A stretch of DNA of 64,000 nucleotides from Candidatus Raymondbacteria bacterium RIFOXYA2_FULL_49_16 (GCA_001789205.1 MFYT01000023.1:62001-126000), one strand, 5' to 3'; shown: positions 8,633 to 18,232, numbered from the stretch's first letter. Translations and numbers: made by a program. The notes: generated by a model not told the origin, from the sequence alone.

Positions 8633-8963
8633 AAAAGGTTTTACCATGGCCGAAGTCCTGGCAGCGCTGGTCATTTTCAGCCTTGTCGCGGTCCCTGCCA
8701 CGCTTACCATGACACGGATTGCAAAGGGCCTAAAAACAACAGACAAGGTCCTTGGCCTGCGTATTGCCCAGGAATCGCTGAACACCAGCCTTGCCGATGA
8801 ATCGGAACGATATAATATCGAACGCGAAGTGATGATCAATGATAAAAAATGTAAAATTATCCGTATGGTTGAAGAAAACGATTTGTCCATTATCACGGTA
8901 TCAGTATTCTGCCAGAGAAGACCCCTTGCATCGCTCAAAGGCTATATTTTCAGGAGGAGTTAG
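8622..8963 (+). CDS. GspI-like pseudopilin
   Basis: 113 residues from the ATG at 8622, with a TTG at 8613 as an alternative. A short leader MMNEKG is followed by FTMAEVLAALVIFSLVAVPA, the type IV prepilin signature: a Gly/Phe cleavage site, Glu at +5 and a hydrophobic helix. The sequence after the helix is short, as in GspI/GspH minor pseudopilins. It overlaps the end of the beta-helix gene by 11 bases and its stop codon overlaps the GTG start of gspF. A prepilin peptidase must supply the cleavage; none is in this window. Confidence 0.8.
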   Translation: MMNEKGFTMAEVLAALVIFSLVAVPATLTMTRIAKGLKTTDKVLGLRIAQESLNTSLADESERYNIEREVMINDKKCKIIRMVEENDLSIITVSVFCQRRPLASLKGYIFRRS

Positions 8964-10156
8964 TGGCAAAATTTATTTATAAAGCAACAGACCTTCGGGG
9001 TTCCCATATCCAGGGCGAGCTTGAGGCAGCTTCAAAACAGGATGCTGTTGAGGCGCTCGAAAAGCGCAAACTGACTATTTTGTCTGTAAAACGCGACATT
9101 GACCTTAATCCTTTTAAAAACCGGGTTTCGGGAGCAGTCATAAGCCGTTTTACGCGCCAGCTTTCGGCAATGGTAAGCAGCGGCCTTCCATTGGCAGAGG
9201 CCCTTGGGGTGCTGTCAAAACAGCGTGATTCGCGGAAAATGCAGACCATGGTACAATCTGTGCTCGATGATATAAAGGCAGGCAAACCCTTTCACGAAGC
9301 CCTTGGCAAGCACCAGGCAATACTGGGGCCATTGTATGTCAGCCTTGTTAAAGCGGGCGAAAGCGCAGGAGCCCTTGGCGAAATTCTGGAACGGCTTGCC
9401 GACCATTTGGAAAAAAGTGATGCAATAAAACGCAAGGTACGCGGCGCGCTCCTGTACCCGGCAGTTATTTTGCTTGTCGCAATCTCAGCAGTCGCCATAT
9501 TGCTGGTGTTCGTGGTCCCTTCTTTTGCAAAGATGTTCGCGGACCTCAATAAAGAATTGCCAATGCTTACCCTGGTGATAATAAACGCCTGTACTTTTAT
9601 AAAGACGAAAATAATATTGATCCTTGCCGCGGTTGCGGCTCTTTTTCTTGCGTATGGCCGTGTAAAAAAGACCGCGCGTTTCAGATCTGCAATGGATGGG
9701 TTTGTTCTTAAAATACCCTATTTTGGCAGCCTGTTGAAAAAGGCGGCAATAGGCCGTTTTACCCGCACGCTTGCGACACTGCTTAAGGGTGGCGTTCCCC
9801 TGGTTAAGGCGCTTGAAATTTGCAGCGCAGCAGCGGGAAATATGCGGATCGAGAAAGTGATCCTGGACAGCGTTAGAAATGTTTCCAGCGGTAACCCTCT
9901 CCATGAATCGCTTTCTAAGGACCCGCTTTTTCCTGAAATGACCATCCAGATGATTGCGGTGGGAGAAAAGATAGGGGAATTGTCTAAGATGATGGAACGG
10001 GTCGCGCTGTTTTACGACGGTGAGGTGTCTGCGGCAGTGGACAGCGTATTGTCCATTATCGAGCCAGTCATGATTGTTTTTCTTGCGGTAATTATTGGCG
10101 TTATTCTTATTGCCATGTATTTACCGTTGTTCGACATGATGACAGGGATGAGCTGA
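8963..10156 (+). CDS. gspF: Type II secretion / type IV pilus inner-membrane platform protein GspF
   Basis: 397 residues, normal length for the family. Starts at a GTG that overlaps the preceding stop (TAGTG), with a strong AGGAGGAG ribosome site six bases upstream. It carries an N-terminal YKATDLRG segment, two T2SSF domains (about 65-190 and 270-390) with FTRQLSAMVSSGLPL and FTRTLATLLKGGVPL, and three transmembrane helices (about 165-187, 215-235 and 365-390). It is the polytopic platform turned by the GspE/PilB ATPase. Its stop codon overlaps the start of the following pseudopilin gene. Confidence 0.95.
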   Translation: MAKFIYKATDLRGSHIQGELEAASKQDAVEALEKRKLTILSVKRDIDLNPFKNRVSGAVISRFTRQLSAMVSSGLPLAEALGVLSKQRDSRKMQTMVQSVLDDIKAGKPFHEALGKHQAILGPLYVSLVKAGESAGALGEILERLADHLEKSDAIKRKVRGALLYPAVILLVAISAVAILLVFVVPSFAKMFADLNKELPMLTLVIINACTFIKTKIILILAAVAALFLAYGRVKKTARFRSAMDGFVLKIPYFGSLLKKAAIGRFTRTLATLLKGGVPLVKALEICSAAAGNMRIEKVILDSVRNVSSGNPLHESLSKDPLFPEMTIQMIAVGEKIGELSKMMERVALFYDGEVSAAVDSVLSIIEPVMIVFLAVIIGVILIAMYLPLFDMMTGMS

Positions 10157-10659
10157 TGCTGAAGAATCAGAAGGGTTACACCCTTACGGAACTTATCGTT
10201 GTACTCCTGCTCATGTCCGTAGTATCGCTTTTTGCTTTTCAGGCATATTTGTATATCCAGAAACGGTATGTGGAATGGGAAAACGACAACCGGGCTGCCA
10301 TGGTCATAATGCGGCTGACCCAGGGCCTTGAAGAGCATATTGGCAGGGCCAACCGGCTTATGATTGCTGAAAAAAGCAGTCTTGAATTACGGGACACAAA
10401 GGGTGTGCTCATCAAAGTTGAGGCAATGGACAGGAAACTGCTTATCGGGGACAGAAACATGCTCTCCGATGGGGCGTTGCTGCAACAGGTGGATTTCGAG
10501 TACTCTTCGAGCGGAAAGCCCGAGGTGGAGGGCAACACCGGCGCCATTGATTGCGTGGCATATACCATAGTGTTCAGCCATGGAAAAAAGATATATTCAT
10601 GTAAAGGAAGCATAGCCTTGCGTAAGCTCAATACATTCAACATTACGGGGACCGTATGA
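10156..10659 (+). CDS. GspJ-like pseudopilin
   Basis: 167 residues. Leader MLKNQKG then YTLTELIVVLLLMSVVSLFA, a prepilin cleavage site with Glu at +5 and an N-terminal helix. The C-terminal part is beta-rich, of GspJ length. The start overlaps the gspF stop (TGATG) and its own end overlaps the next pseudopilin by 4 bases, so all three are translationally coupled. Identification as GspJ rather than GspH is by length and order only. Confidence 0.78.
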   Translation: MLKNQKGYTLTELIVVLLLMSVVSLFAFQAYLYIQKRYVEWENDNRAAMVIMRLTQGLEEHIGRANRLMIAEKSSLELRDTKGVLIKVEAMDRKLLIGDRNMLSDGALLQQVDFEYSSSGKPEVEGNTGAIDCVAYTIVFSHGKKIYSCKGSIALRKLNTFNITGTV

Positions 10660-11084
10660 AGGGAAAAAGACGCACGCCGTTATTGAACCAGAAGGGGTTC
10701 ACGCTCACCGAACTTCTGGCCGTCATCATCATTATCGGCGTGCTGGCCATGATAGCTATTCCAAAATATATGAGCGTGGTTTCAAAGTCCAAAGTTGCTG
10801 AATTCAAGCCCATTTTGCGGCAACTGTACACGCTGGAGCAGTCGCATTTTGACGAATATGGAAAGTACACATCAGATTTAGAAACTCTCAGTTTTGATGT
10901 GCCCAAATCTGAATTTTTCGATTATTCCATTGAATGCGACACGCTCCATTTTACCGCAAAGGCAGTGTGCAAGGGGAATATTAAGAATTCCAAAGGTGAC
11001 CTTCTCAATGGCGAATGGGTGGGCATCACCGAAAAGGAAGACCGTGTGGGCAGTGATAAACTGAAGAAATTCGCGGGGTGGTGA
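10656..11084 (+). CDS. GspG/PilA-like major pseudopilin
   Basis: 142 residues. Leader of 14 residues ending in QKG, then FTLTELLAVIIIIGVLAMIA followed by IPKY, the most canonical prepilin signature of the operon. After the helix a short domain contains YTLEQSHFDEYGKYTSDLETL, matching the alpha/beta loop region of type IV pilins and GspG. The C-terminal tail is short. It is the last gene before the AT-rich block that separates it from the ATPase gene. Likely the main pseudopilus subunit. Confidence 0.83.
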   Translation: MKGKRRTPLLNQKGFTLTELLAVIIIIGVLAMIAIPKYMSVVSKSKVAEFKPILRQLYTLEQSHFDEYGKYTSDLETLSFDVPKSEFFDYSIECDTLHFTAKAVCKGNIKNSKGDLLNGEWVGITEKEDRVGSDKLKKFAGW

Positions 11085-11190
11085 GCTATAGTTTGTTTAG
11101 GAAGATTAACACGAGGAGATCAAGGTATTTAATCTGTCATACCCCGAGGTAGACGAGCAATAAACACTTAAAGAAGATTGGAGTAAAATT

Positions 11191-12096
11191 ATGGCATATA
11201 AAAGATTAAAATTACTTATTATATGGGAAGTCTTATTGTTGGGTCAAATATATGGATCGACCTATATTACTATTTCGTCAGATAAAAAAGATTACTTGGT
11301 TTACGACCCTATTTATTTAACAATGGAATTTGACACCTTAAAAGCGCCAGCTAATTTTATTTTTGGTAGTCTTGAAAATTCGAACGTTAATATGGTTTTA
11401 GTAATAGAAACTCCAAGTGGGATTCTTAGTTACACACCGCCAGAAACAGACATTACCATCGATAGAGAAGCATTTCGTATAGGTAGAATATATACTACTG
11501 AATACGCTACAATCGTATTGCATAGAGGAATGGCAATAACGTCACTACCAGGGAAATACTTGTTATTCATTAGGCAAAAAACACAAAATAAAACAATATC
11601 CAATAAAATTCAATTAGTCATATCAGAGCCAGTGTTAAATAATGATACAAAGGCAATGAGAATAATCAAAAACAAACCAGAAGCATATGCATTGTTTATA
11701 TATCTTGAAGGAGGAGAACATATTAAAGAAGGTTTTGCAATTCTTAAAGACCTTTGCGAAACAAATTCATCATATACAGAAATTGCCAAAACTGTATTAA
11801 TGCTGAATTATAGCGAACGGTATTATGATTGGAAACAAAATAAAATTGAACGAGAAATAGATTTTAATAAAGTAGAGAAATATTTAAATGAAGTCGATAT
11901 TGACAAAATGCCTGAATATTTAAAATTAAGAATGTGTAGTAAAATATTACGGAACACCAATCGTGGTCGAATTAATAACTCTCTTTTTAATAAGCTGAAT
12001 ACAATAAAGAATAATGTGACTGGTAGTAAACGAGTTCATAAAACACGCTTATATAATTTTTTAAAGATGAGTGACGGTTTAATAAAGAAGAACTGA
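11191..12096 (+). CDS. Exported protein of unknown function, AT-rich
   Basis: 301 residues. A signal peptide ends near residue 22 (LLLGQIYGS). The next 120 residues (ITISSDKKDYLVYDPIYLTM and following strands) look like a macroglobulin- or bacterial-Ig-like beta sandwich; the C-terminal half is helical and lysine-rich with no recognised motif. Good ribosome site TTGGAG ten bases before the ATG. Composition is strikingly AT-rich compared with the pseudopilin gene 106 bases upstream. It begins a three-gene AT-rich block placed inside the secretion operon, and may be a substrate of it. Function unknown. Confidence 0.65.
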   Translation: MAYKRLKLLIIWEVLLLGQIYGSTYITISSDKKDYLVYDPIYLTMEFDTLKAPANFIFGSLENSNVNMVLVIETPSGILSYTPPETDITIDREAFRIGRIYTTEYATIVLHRGMAITSLPGKYLLFIRQKTQNKTISNKIQLVISEPVLNNDTKAMRIIKNKPEAYALFIYLEGGEHIKEGFAILKDLCETNSSYTEIAKTVLMLNYSERYYDWKQNKIEREIDFNKVEKYLNEVDIDKMPEYLKLRMCSKILRNTNRGRINNSLFNKLNTIKNNVTGSKRVHKTRLYNFLKMSDGLIKKN

Positions 12097-12114
12097 ATTA
12101 AAAAGGATTATAAT

Positions 12115-13821
12115 ATGATCAAAGCATTGGTTTTTGCGATTTTATTAGTGGCGACTTGCCCGATGAAAGCTGAGAATTACCCGGCAATTGATGTTTCGTC
12201 GCACTGGAGTGTTGGATCATATAATTATGGTGAAGTTAAAAATATCAAGAAAACAGTACAATATGATGCGTCATTATATTCTAAGGTTGAGGAAGATGTT
12301 TTTCGATACATAATGTTAAAGGGTGTTACTATCGGCACAAATACATATGATAATTTAAATATGCAAGCCCTCTACAAGACAGCAACGGAAAATAATGATT
12401 ATAAACAAATAAGAGGCACATATTCTGTAGCGGGTTATTTATTTGATTATTATTTTATATTTTATAAAAATGGCAAATTTGAGGTTCAAATTAAATGGGT
12501 AACGAATTATCCTGCTAGTGCTTGTAAGTTTTATTTTAAAATATCTTATTGTCTTGCTGGTATGCCGAACATAATTGAATTTGTTGAGCAAGATGAAAGG
12601 GGCTTAAAATACTATTACGGACCGGAATATGAAATTTTTAAATCGTTTTCTGGTGAAACAGAAGAGAATGATAATGATATTGAGAAAAATATCTTTTGTA
12701 GAGTTTTCACATCAGATGTTCCTACAAAACAATTTGGTGCTGTATTCTGGCAATTATATCAGACCCCAATTGAGTTGACGATGAAAAATATTGACGATAA
12801 TGATATAAGATTACCGCCAGAGAATTATATAAATAATACATTAAAATTACAAGAAGTTTTTAAACAAACACAAAATGTTTATAGTACTACAATGGTAAAC
12901 TATCCACAATATGCACGATGTGGTAATAACCAAATGTGCTGGATAACATTGAAAGATGGAGTGAATAAGCCAAATTATGGATTCGCAGGGAGACTGTTTA
13001 AAAAACCAAAGGGACGCCCTTTAAGATTATACAATTACGTTATGTCAGATGTTCCACAAGACATCCCCAATTTCACTTTAACAATAAATAAAGTAGAAAC
13101 TCACGATAGAAGCATTAAAACCGTTTTGGATGATTTAACAAATAAAACATGGTATGAAGCATTTAGAAAAGTTAATATAATTGATGATAATCCAGATAAA
13201 CCATATATTACAAAGGCTCAATTGCATGGATGGATATTAAGTTCTGGTAGGCAGATTGCAGGAAATCCAATATATCAAGAAGAAAGTAAGGAAAACTTTA
13301 CTGATTGGCCTATTGAAATCATGATAATTAATAGAAGAATGGATCTTGGTTCCGATCCATCTGGGAGCACGAAGGGCATAATGTTTGACAATTTAATAAG
13401 CAGCAGTGATAATAATTGGAATCTAGTCCAGAGAGAAGGGTGTGCTGTCTTATGGTATGCTATAAAAAACGAAACAGTTTATTATAATAGTGACGATGAG
13501 AGAAAAAGGGGTGCCATGTTAATATATTTGCATGAGATAGGTCATTGTATACAATTTAAACACGCATTTTCACTATTCGGAATAACAATTGAAGAAAGAT
13601 ATATATATAATTGGAGATCAAATAATGTAATATACAACTGGGATGCTGTTGATTTTTATCAGAATGGACCAGAAAGTTGGGTTAAGCCGGGTAAATATGG
13701 AGTTCACTATGTTGATTATGATGACGAATATAATCCCCCTTCCAATTCATATATACCTGAATTTGATTTTAGAAGATATAATGAATGTGGAACAACTTCT
13801 ATACGTAATTTTAAGAACTAG
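12115..13821 (+). CDS. Secreted metzincin-like zinc metalloprotease
   Basis: 568 residues with a signal peptide (1-19, ending MKA). Residues 473-483 read HEIGHCIQFKH: three zinc-binding His at 473, 477 and 483 and the catalytic Glu 474, in the metzincin spacing HExxHxxxxxH, but with Gln 480 where metzincins have Gly. The preceding hydrophobic stretch (AMLIYL) fits the start of the active-site helix. The first 450 residues do not match a family I recognise. The gene follows the unknown exported protein by 18 bases and is AT-rich. No Met-turn could be assigned with confidence. Activity is likely, as all ligands are present; substrate unknown. Confidence 0.72.
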   Translation: MIKALVFAILLVATCPMKAENYPAIDVSSHWSVGSYNYGEVKNIKKTVQYDASLYSKVEEDVFRYIMLKGVTIGTNTYDNLNMQALYKTATENNDYKQIRGTYSVAGYLFDYYFIFYKNGKFEVQIKWVTNYPASACKFYFKISYCLAGMPNIIEFVEQDERGLKYYYGPEYEIFKSFSGETEENDNDIEKNIFCRVFTSDVPTKQFGAVFWQLYQTPIELTMKNIDDNDIRLPPENYINNTLKLQEVFKQTQNVYSTTMVNYPQYARCGNNQMCWITLKDGVNKPNYGFAGRLFKKPKGRPLRLYNYVMSDVPQDIPNFTLTINKVETHDRSIKTVLDDLTNKTWYEAFRKVNIIDDNPDKPYITKAQLHGWILSSGRQIAGNPIYQEESKENFTDWPIEIMIINRRMDLGSDPSGSTKGIMFDNLISSSDNNWNLVQREGCAVLWYAIKNETVYYNSDDERKRGAMLIYLHEIGHCIQFKHAFSLFGITIEERYIYNWRSNNVIYNWDAVDFYQNGPESWVKPGKYGVHYVDYDDEYNPPSNSYIPEFDFRRYNECGTTSIRNFKN

Positions 13822-13949
13822 AAGAAATAGAAGATGACGAAAAGGATAGCTATAAGTTGTAGAAACGGTAAAATATGCGCCAAATCAATCGAGATACGCA
13901 GCTTATGATAAAAATCAATCAGACTCGATATGGGGATTTGTGTAAAAGT

Positions 13950-15119
13950 ATGCTTTCCGAAACACCACGTAGGGAGATGATGTGGGTGTTATGCAATTTG
14001 ATAATAATATTATTTTTCAATGGGTGTATTAAAATTACAAACATAGAAGAGGATGAGGGTTTGGTTGCGCTCAATGCTAATGATTCATTAGTAATCAGGA
14101 CCATATTAGATTCAAATAATTTAAAATATATTAAAGTAAAAGACGTTATCAAAACGGAAGATAGCCGAGTTTGTTTTCTTGATCTACATGCACTTGGGAT
14201 TACTAAAATACCAGAGGAGATCGGGCGCCTTAATGCTTTACGCGCGCTTAATTTGCAAGGCAATATGTTGAGGGCGCTGCCAGATGAAATGTTCGACTTG
14301 AAAGTGTTAAAGACACTAAATATAAACTACAACATGCTTGATAGTGTGCCAATGGTAATAGGCAGCCTATTGCAATTGGAAACATTGACTGTTTGTGGCA
14401 ATAATATTTTATATTTACCGGATACGCTCCGAAATCTTCAAAAGTTAATATTATTATCTTTGGCAGAGAATCAATTGGATTCATTCTCGATAATTTTAAC
14501 TAACCTCAAGAATTTGAATAGTTTGTATTTGGGTTATAATCAGATCGCCATTATACCTAACGTCATTATAAATTTATGTAATTTAAAACGATTGAATATT
14601 GAATATAACCGAATTGATAGTCTTCCTGAAGAAATAGGTAGTCTTAAAAGTCTTGAAATGCTTGATCTTGGAGGAAATAGAGTAATAAATATTCCTCAAA
14701 GCATTTCCAGTTTGCAAAAACTATCATGGATAATATTGACAGGGAATCAAATTTATGAATTTCCTGAAGCGATATGCGACTTGACTTCTTTAACGTGGCT
14801 CTCTTTGGGGGGGAATAAATTAACAGATATATCAAATTCCATAGGTAGAATAAAAAACTTAGTAGGATTGGAGCTATGCTTTAACGAACTTATAAATTTG
14901 TCAGATTCCATTTATCTTCTTGAGAACTTACACTCTCTTTTGCTATCCAATAATAAATTAGCAAGTCTTCCCGATTCTATTATTAAAATAGAAAAACTTA
15001 CCAATCTTAGTTTGGATTATAATAATTTGTGTTCTTTGACCGTTGAGCTAAGAATTTGGGCTAATACATATGATCCTGAATGGAACATAACGCAAGCCTG
15101 TTCATCGGGAATAAAGTAG
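13950..15119 (+). CDS. Leucine-rich-repeat lipoprotein
   Basis: 389 residues from the ATG at 13950. The open frame begins at 13875 and ATGs at 13977/13980 are also possible; 13950 was chosen because it gives a basic n-region (TPRRE) before the hydrophobic stretch and a lipobox-like LFFNGC. At least twelve 23-residue repeats follow, of the form LxxLxxLxLxxNxLxxLPxxIxx, typical of bacterial LRR proteins. It would be an outer-membrane or periplasmic lipoprotein with a curved binding surface. AT-rich like the two genes upstream. Partner unknown. Confidence 0.8.
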   Translation: MLSETPRREMMWVLCNLIIILFFNGCIKITNIEEDEGLVALNANDSLVIRTILDSNNLKYIKVKDVIKTEDSRVCFLDLHALGITKIPEEIGRLNALRALNLQGNMLRALPDEMFDLKVLKTLNINYNMLDSVPMVIGSLLQLETLTVCGNNILYLPDTLRNLQKLILLSLAENQLDSFSIILTNLKNLNSLYLGYNQIAIIPNVIINLCNLKRLNIEYNRIDSLPEEIGSLKSLEMLDLGGNRVINIPQSISSLQKLSWIILTGNQIYEFPEAICDLTSLTWLSLGGNKLTDISNSIGRIKNLVGLELCFNELINLSDSIYLLENLHSLLLSNNKLASLPDSIIKIEKLTNLSLDYNNLCSLTVELRIWANTYDPEWNITQACSSGIK

Positions 15120-15284
15120 GGCCCTTGGTATAGGAAAATCGATATTACGGTATGGCCAAAACGAGTTTATGTTTTAAAGTCCGATATGGGAAGGGCGAAA
15201 ATTTCTTGGCTGATGATTTTAATGCGCTGATTTTTATATGAATCGATTGTTGAATGAGCAGTTGTCAGCGATGGAAATTACAAT

Positions 15285-16751
15285 ATGCAAATAGTAAAAA
15301 AGAGCGGTGTAATCATAGAGGCTGACTGTTCCATGGCTGCTTTAGATCCAGGTCTTGTTGGTGGTATCATGAGCCATTATGGCGTTTATATTCAAACACT
15401 TTCAGATAAAACAATTTCGGTCCAGACACTATCCATTCATGATCAAACGCTCATTGATGATCTTCGGTTTCTGTTCAACAGAACAATCAAACTGGTTTTC
15501 ACTGAAAAAGAAGAGATTGTTGCCAGAATCAAACAGGTTTCCCAGAAAAACACCAGGACAACAAAGAAGTATGTTTCAAAGAGCGGCAGTTGGCCCGTTG
15601 CATCGCCCGTGATAGGCCTGGTCAACGCAACCGTTGTTGCAGCCATTTCTGCCAATGCCAGCGACATCCATTTCGAGCCCTTTGAAGGCGAACTCAGGGT
15701 ACGGTACAGGATCGACGGGGTATTGCGCGATGTGAACGCCATCCAGAAATCCCGCATGGCCGAAGTGGTTTCACGCCTGAAAATCATGGCAAACATGGAC
15801 ATTGCCGAGAAGCGCAGGCCCCAGGACGGCCGAATACGTATAGAGCACGAGGACGCAGTCATAGATTTGCGCGTTTCAACCCTGCCCACTGAATTCGGGG
15901 AAAAGGTCGTTCTGCGAATCCTGGATAAAAGCCACCTGGGACTTGATGTTGAAAAAATAGGCATGGATGGAAAAAGGCTCGACCTGTTCAAAAAAGCCAT
16001 CAAACTGCCCTATGGTATGATTCTTGTGACTGGCCCAACAGGATCAGGCAAAACAACGACGCTGTATGCGGCTTTGAATTATATTAAGTCCCCTGAAATA
16101 AACATTGTCACCATTGAAGACCCAATCGAATATAACCTTGACGGGGTCAACCAATCCCAGGTAAAGCCTGAGATCAACTATACCTTTTCCGAAGCTATAA
16201 AGACTTTTTTAAGGCAGGACCCCAATGTTATCATGGTAGGCGAGGTCCGTGACACAGAGACAGCCACAATCGCCAACCGCGCGGCAATGACCGGCCACTT
16301 GGTATTTTCCACGCTGCATACAAATGACGCGCCATCGGCAGTCAACAGGCTTGTGGACCTTGGGCTTGCGCCGTTCCAGATAGCTTCCGCAGTCTCACTG
16401 ATAATTGCCCAGCGGCTTGTCCGAAAGATCTGCGATCACTGTAAAAAGGAAAAGCCCATTCCCGCAGCCTTGCAGGAAGAATTGAAGATCAATGATACGA
16501 CTGCATGGGTAGGCGAAGGTTGCGAAGCGTGCGGCAATACGGGCTACAAGGGGCGTATTGGCTTGTTCGAGGCCATGTTTGTGACAGGCCCGGTAAAAGA
16601 GTTGATAATGCGAAAGGCGAACTCGTATGAACTCCAGGAAGTGGCTATCCGCGAGGGCATGGTGACGCTTCGGAACGACGGGCTCAATAAAATGCGGGCC
16701 GGGATTACCACGGTTGAAGAGATTTTACGGGAGACTGTTCAGGGAATGTAA
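15285..16751 (+). CDS. gspE: Type II secretion / type IV pilus assembly ATPase
   Basis: 488 residues, at the short end of GspE/PilB. Walker A GPTGSGKTTT begins at residue 250; the Asp box (IEDPIEYNLDGVNQSQV), the Walker B region VIMVGEVRD (usually GEIRD) and the His box (GHLVFSTLHTNDA) are all present. The tetracysteine zinc motif is CDHC near 383 and CEAC near 415. It drives pseudopilus assembly through GspF. It belongs functionally to the operon at 2.9-11.1 kb but is separated by the AT-rich genes. Ribosome site weak. Confidence 0.95.
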   Translation: MQIVKKSGVIIEADCSMAALDPGLVGGIMSHYGVYIQTLSDKTISVQTLSIHDQTLIDDLRFLFNRTIKLVFTEKEEIVARIKQVSQKNTRTTKKYVSKSGSWPVASPVIGLVNATVVAAISANASDIHFEPFEGELRVRYRIDGVLRDVNAIQKSRMAEVVSRLKIMANMDIAEKRRPQDGRIRIEHEDAVIDLRVSTLPTEFGEKVVLRILDKSHLGLDVEKIGMDGKRLDLFKKAIKLPYGMILVTGPTGSGKTTTLYAALNYIKSPEINIVTIEDPIEYNLDGVNQSQVKPEINYTFSEAIKTFLRQDPNVIMVGEVRDTETATIANRAAMTGHLVFSTLHTNDAPSAVNRLVDLGLAPFQIASAVSLIIAQRLVRKICDHCKKEKPIPAALQEELKINDTTAWVGEGCEACGNTGYKGRIGLFEAMFVTGPVKELIMRKANSYELQEVAIREGMVTLRNDGLNKMRAGITTVEEILRETVQGM

Positions 16752-17417
16752 CTGTTGAAATCCGGGTATTCTGCCACAAAGGATTTCATCTGCGCAAGCC
16801 TGCGGTCCAGGAAACTGAGCCACTCGCGCCTGGTAACAAAGGGGCTTCCATCTTTCCGGGTTTCGTTTGATATCTGGTGGGGGTGCCCGGGCAGAACCAG
16901 GTCAAAGGCAAACCGTTTCATTCTCTTGATGGTCTTTATATAATCTGTATCTGTTCCCCGGTAGCCATATTCACGCATCTCTTTCTCGTTGCACTTGAAG
17001 CCGCTTGCATCGCCCATTATCAGAACGCGTTTTTTTCCCTGTTTGCCTTCAATGTCTGTGAAAAAACAGCATGAACCCATGGACTGGCCTGGCGTGAACA
17101 CAACGCGTATCCGATTGCAGCCGCACTGTATTGTTTCATTGCCAACGAGCGGAGTCAGGCGATATTTTTTTGGGAAGCGTCCTGCGCCAAAGCCAATATC
17201 AAGCCGTCCCAGTTCTTTTTGGTGAATGAACATGGTTGCGCCTGACCTGTCCATGACCATAAAGTAATTTTACTGATGTTTTGTCCATGGTGTCGAAAAG
17301 CAGGAGGCCGCTGCCGGTGTCGAGTGCATAGGCGCAGAATTGCCGTGATCCGATGTAATACAGGGGCCGTATATGCGGCGCGGTCCAGGGTTTTTGCCCG
17401 GCTTTAGATTGTTCCAA
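16739..17417 (-). pseudogene. Metallo-beta-lactamase-fold hydrolase, broken
   Basis: Two overlapping minus-strand frames hold pieces of one protein. The first (17417 down to 17199) has the N-terminal strands and the LLLFDTMDKTSV segment. The second (17260 down to 16739) resumes with DRSGATMFIHQKELG, VVFTPGQSMGS, LIMGDASGF and LVLPGHPHQ. The stretch that should lie between them, about 30 residues with the HxHxDH zinc site, is missing, and the frame shifts at the join near 17250. A further ligand is changed: the usual TPGH reads TPGQ. The 3' end runs 13 bases into the convergent gspE stop. Loss of zinc ligands makes this a pseudogene, unless the join is an assembly error. Confidence 0.8.
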
Positions 17418-17452
17418 AACCGGAAGCCAAGGATACCAGGGTTCATGGCAAT

Positions 17453-18232
17453 CTACCGGCGGTATCCGCCTGATCGCAGTTTGGCGAGTAACCGCAGAAT
17501 TTCAATATAAAGCCAGACAAGCGTTACCAGGAGCCCGAAAGCGCCGTACCATTCCATGTATTTGGGTGCGCCCTTTGCAGCGCCGTTCTCAATGAAGTCA
17601 AAATCAAGCACAAGGTTAAGCGCGGCGATAACCACCACAACCAGGGAAAAGCCGATTCCAATGGGGTTGGCTCCGTAAATGAACGGAAGCCCTTTGCCAA
17701 AGAATCCCATGACCATGGATACAAGATAGACCAGGCCTATTGCGCCTGTGGCTGCTGCAATGCCCAGTTTGAAATTCTCTGTTGGCTTGATGAGCCTTGA
17801 TTTGTATGCGAAAAGAAGGGCGAGAAGAGTCCCGAAGGTAAGCGAGATTGCCTGGATGACTATCCCTGGGAATTTCTGCTTAAAAACCGCTGAAATGCCT
17901 CCAAGGAAGAGGCCTTGCAGCAGCGCATATACTGGAGTTGACCAGGGCGCCCGCTCTTTTTTGAACACAGTGACCAGCGCGGCAATGAGGCCTCCGATGG
18001 TACCGCTCAGTACCAGGGCTGTGGTGGATTCTCCGGCAAAGAATTTTGACCATGTCCAGCTGGCAGGGGAAAGGATGCCCCGTAGCGTCATGTGGCCGAT
18101 CTGGCCGTTAATAGCTTTAGCGCCAAGGGTTATTAGTGTCTGAATCGCAGAAACATCAATAGCCCCGTACCGGACAACGCCACCCCGGTTGCGATACGCC
18201 CTTGCCAGGGTGAATGAGCAATAATTCGTCAA
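17453..18232 (-). CDS. Bax inhibitor-1/YccA family membrane protein
   Basis: 259 residues from a TTG, with about seven hydrophobic helices. The C-terminal half is very characteristic: QGLFLGGISAVF, AALNLVLDFDFIENGA, KYMEWYGAFGLLVTLVWLY and EILRLLAKL. Family knowledge: proposed pH-sensitive calcium leak channels or protease-associated membrane proteins. The N-terminal 60 residues are unusual and the start is uncertain. It lies just upstream of the broken hydrolase on the same strand and is divergent from the multidomain surface protein gene across an AT-rich 98-base gap. Confidence 0.88.
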   Translation of the reverse strand: MTNYCSFTLARAYRNRGGVVRYGAIDVSAIQTLITLGAKAINGQIGHMTLRGILSPASWTWSKFFAGESTTALVLSGTIGGLIAALVTVFKKERAPWSTPVYALLQGLFLGGISAVFKQKFPGIVIQAISLTFGTLLALLFAYKSRLIKPTENFKLGIAAATGAIGLVYLVSMVMGFFGKGLPFIYGANPIGIGFSLVVVVIAALNLVLDFDFIENGAAKGAPKYMEWYGAFGLLVTLVWLYIEILRLLAKLRSGGYRR

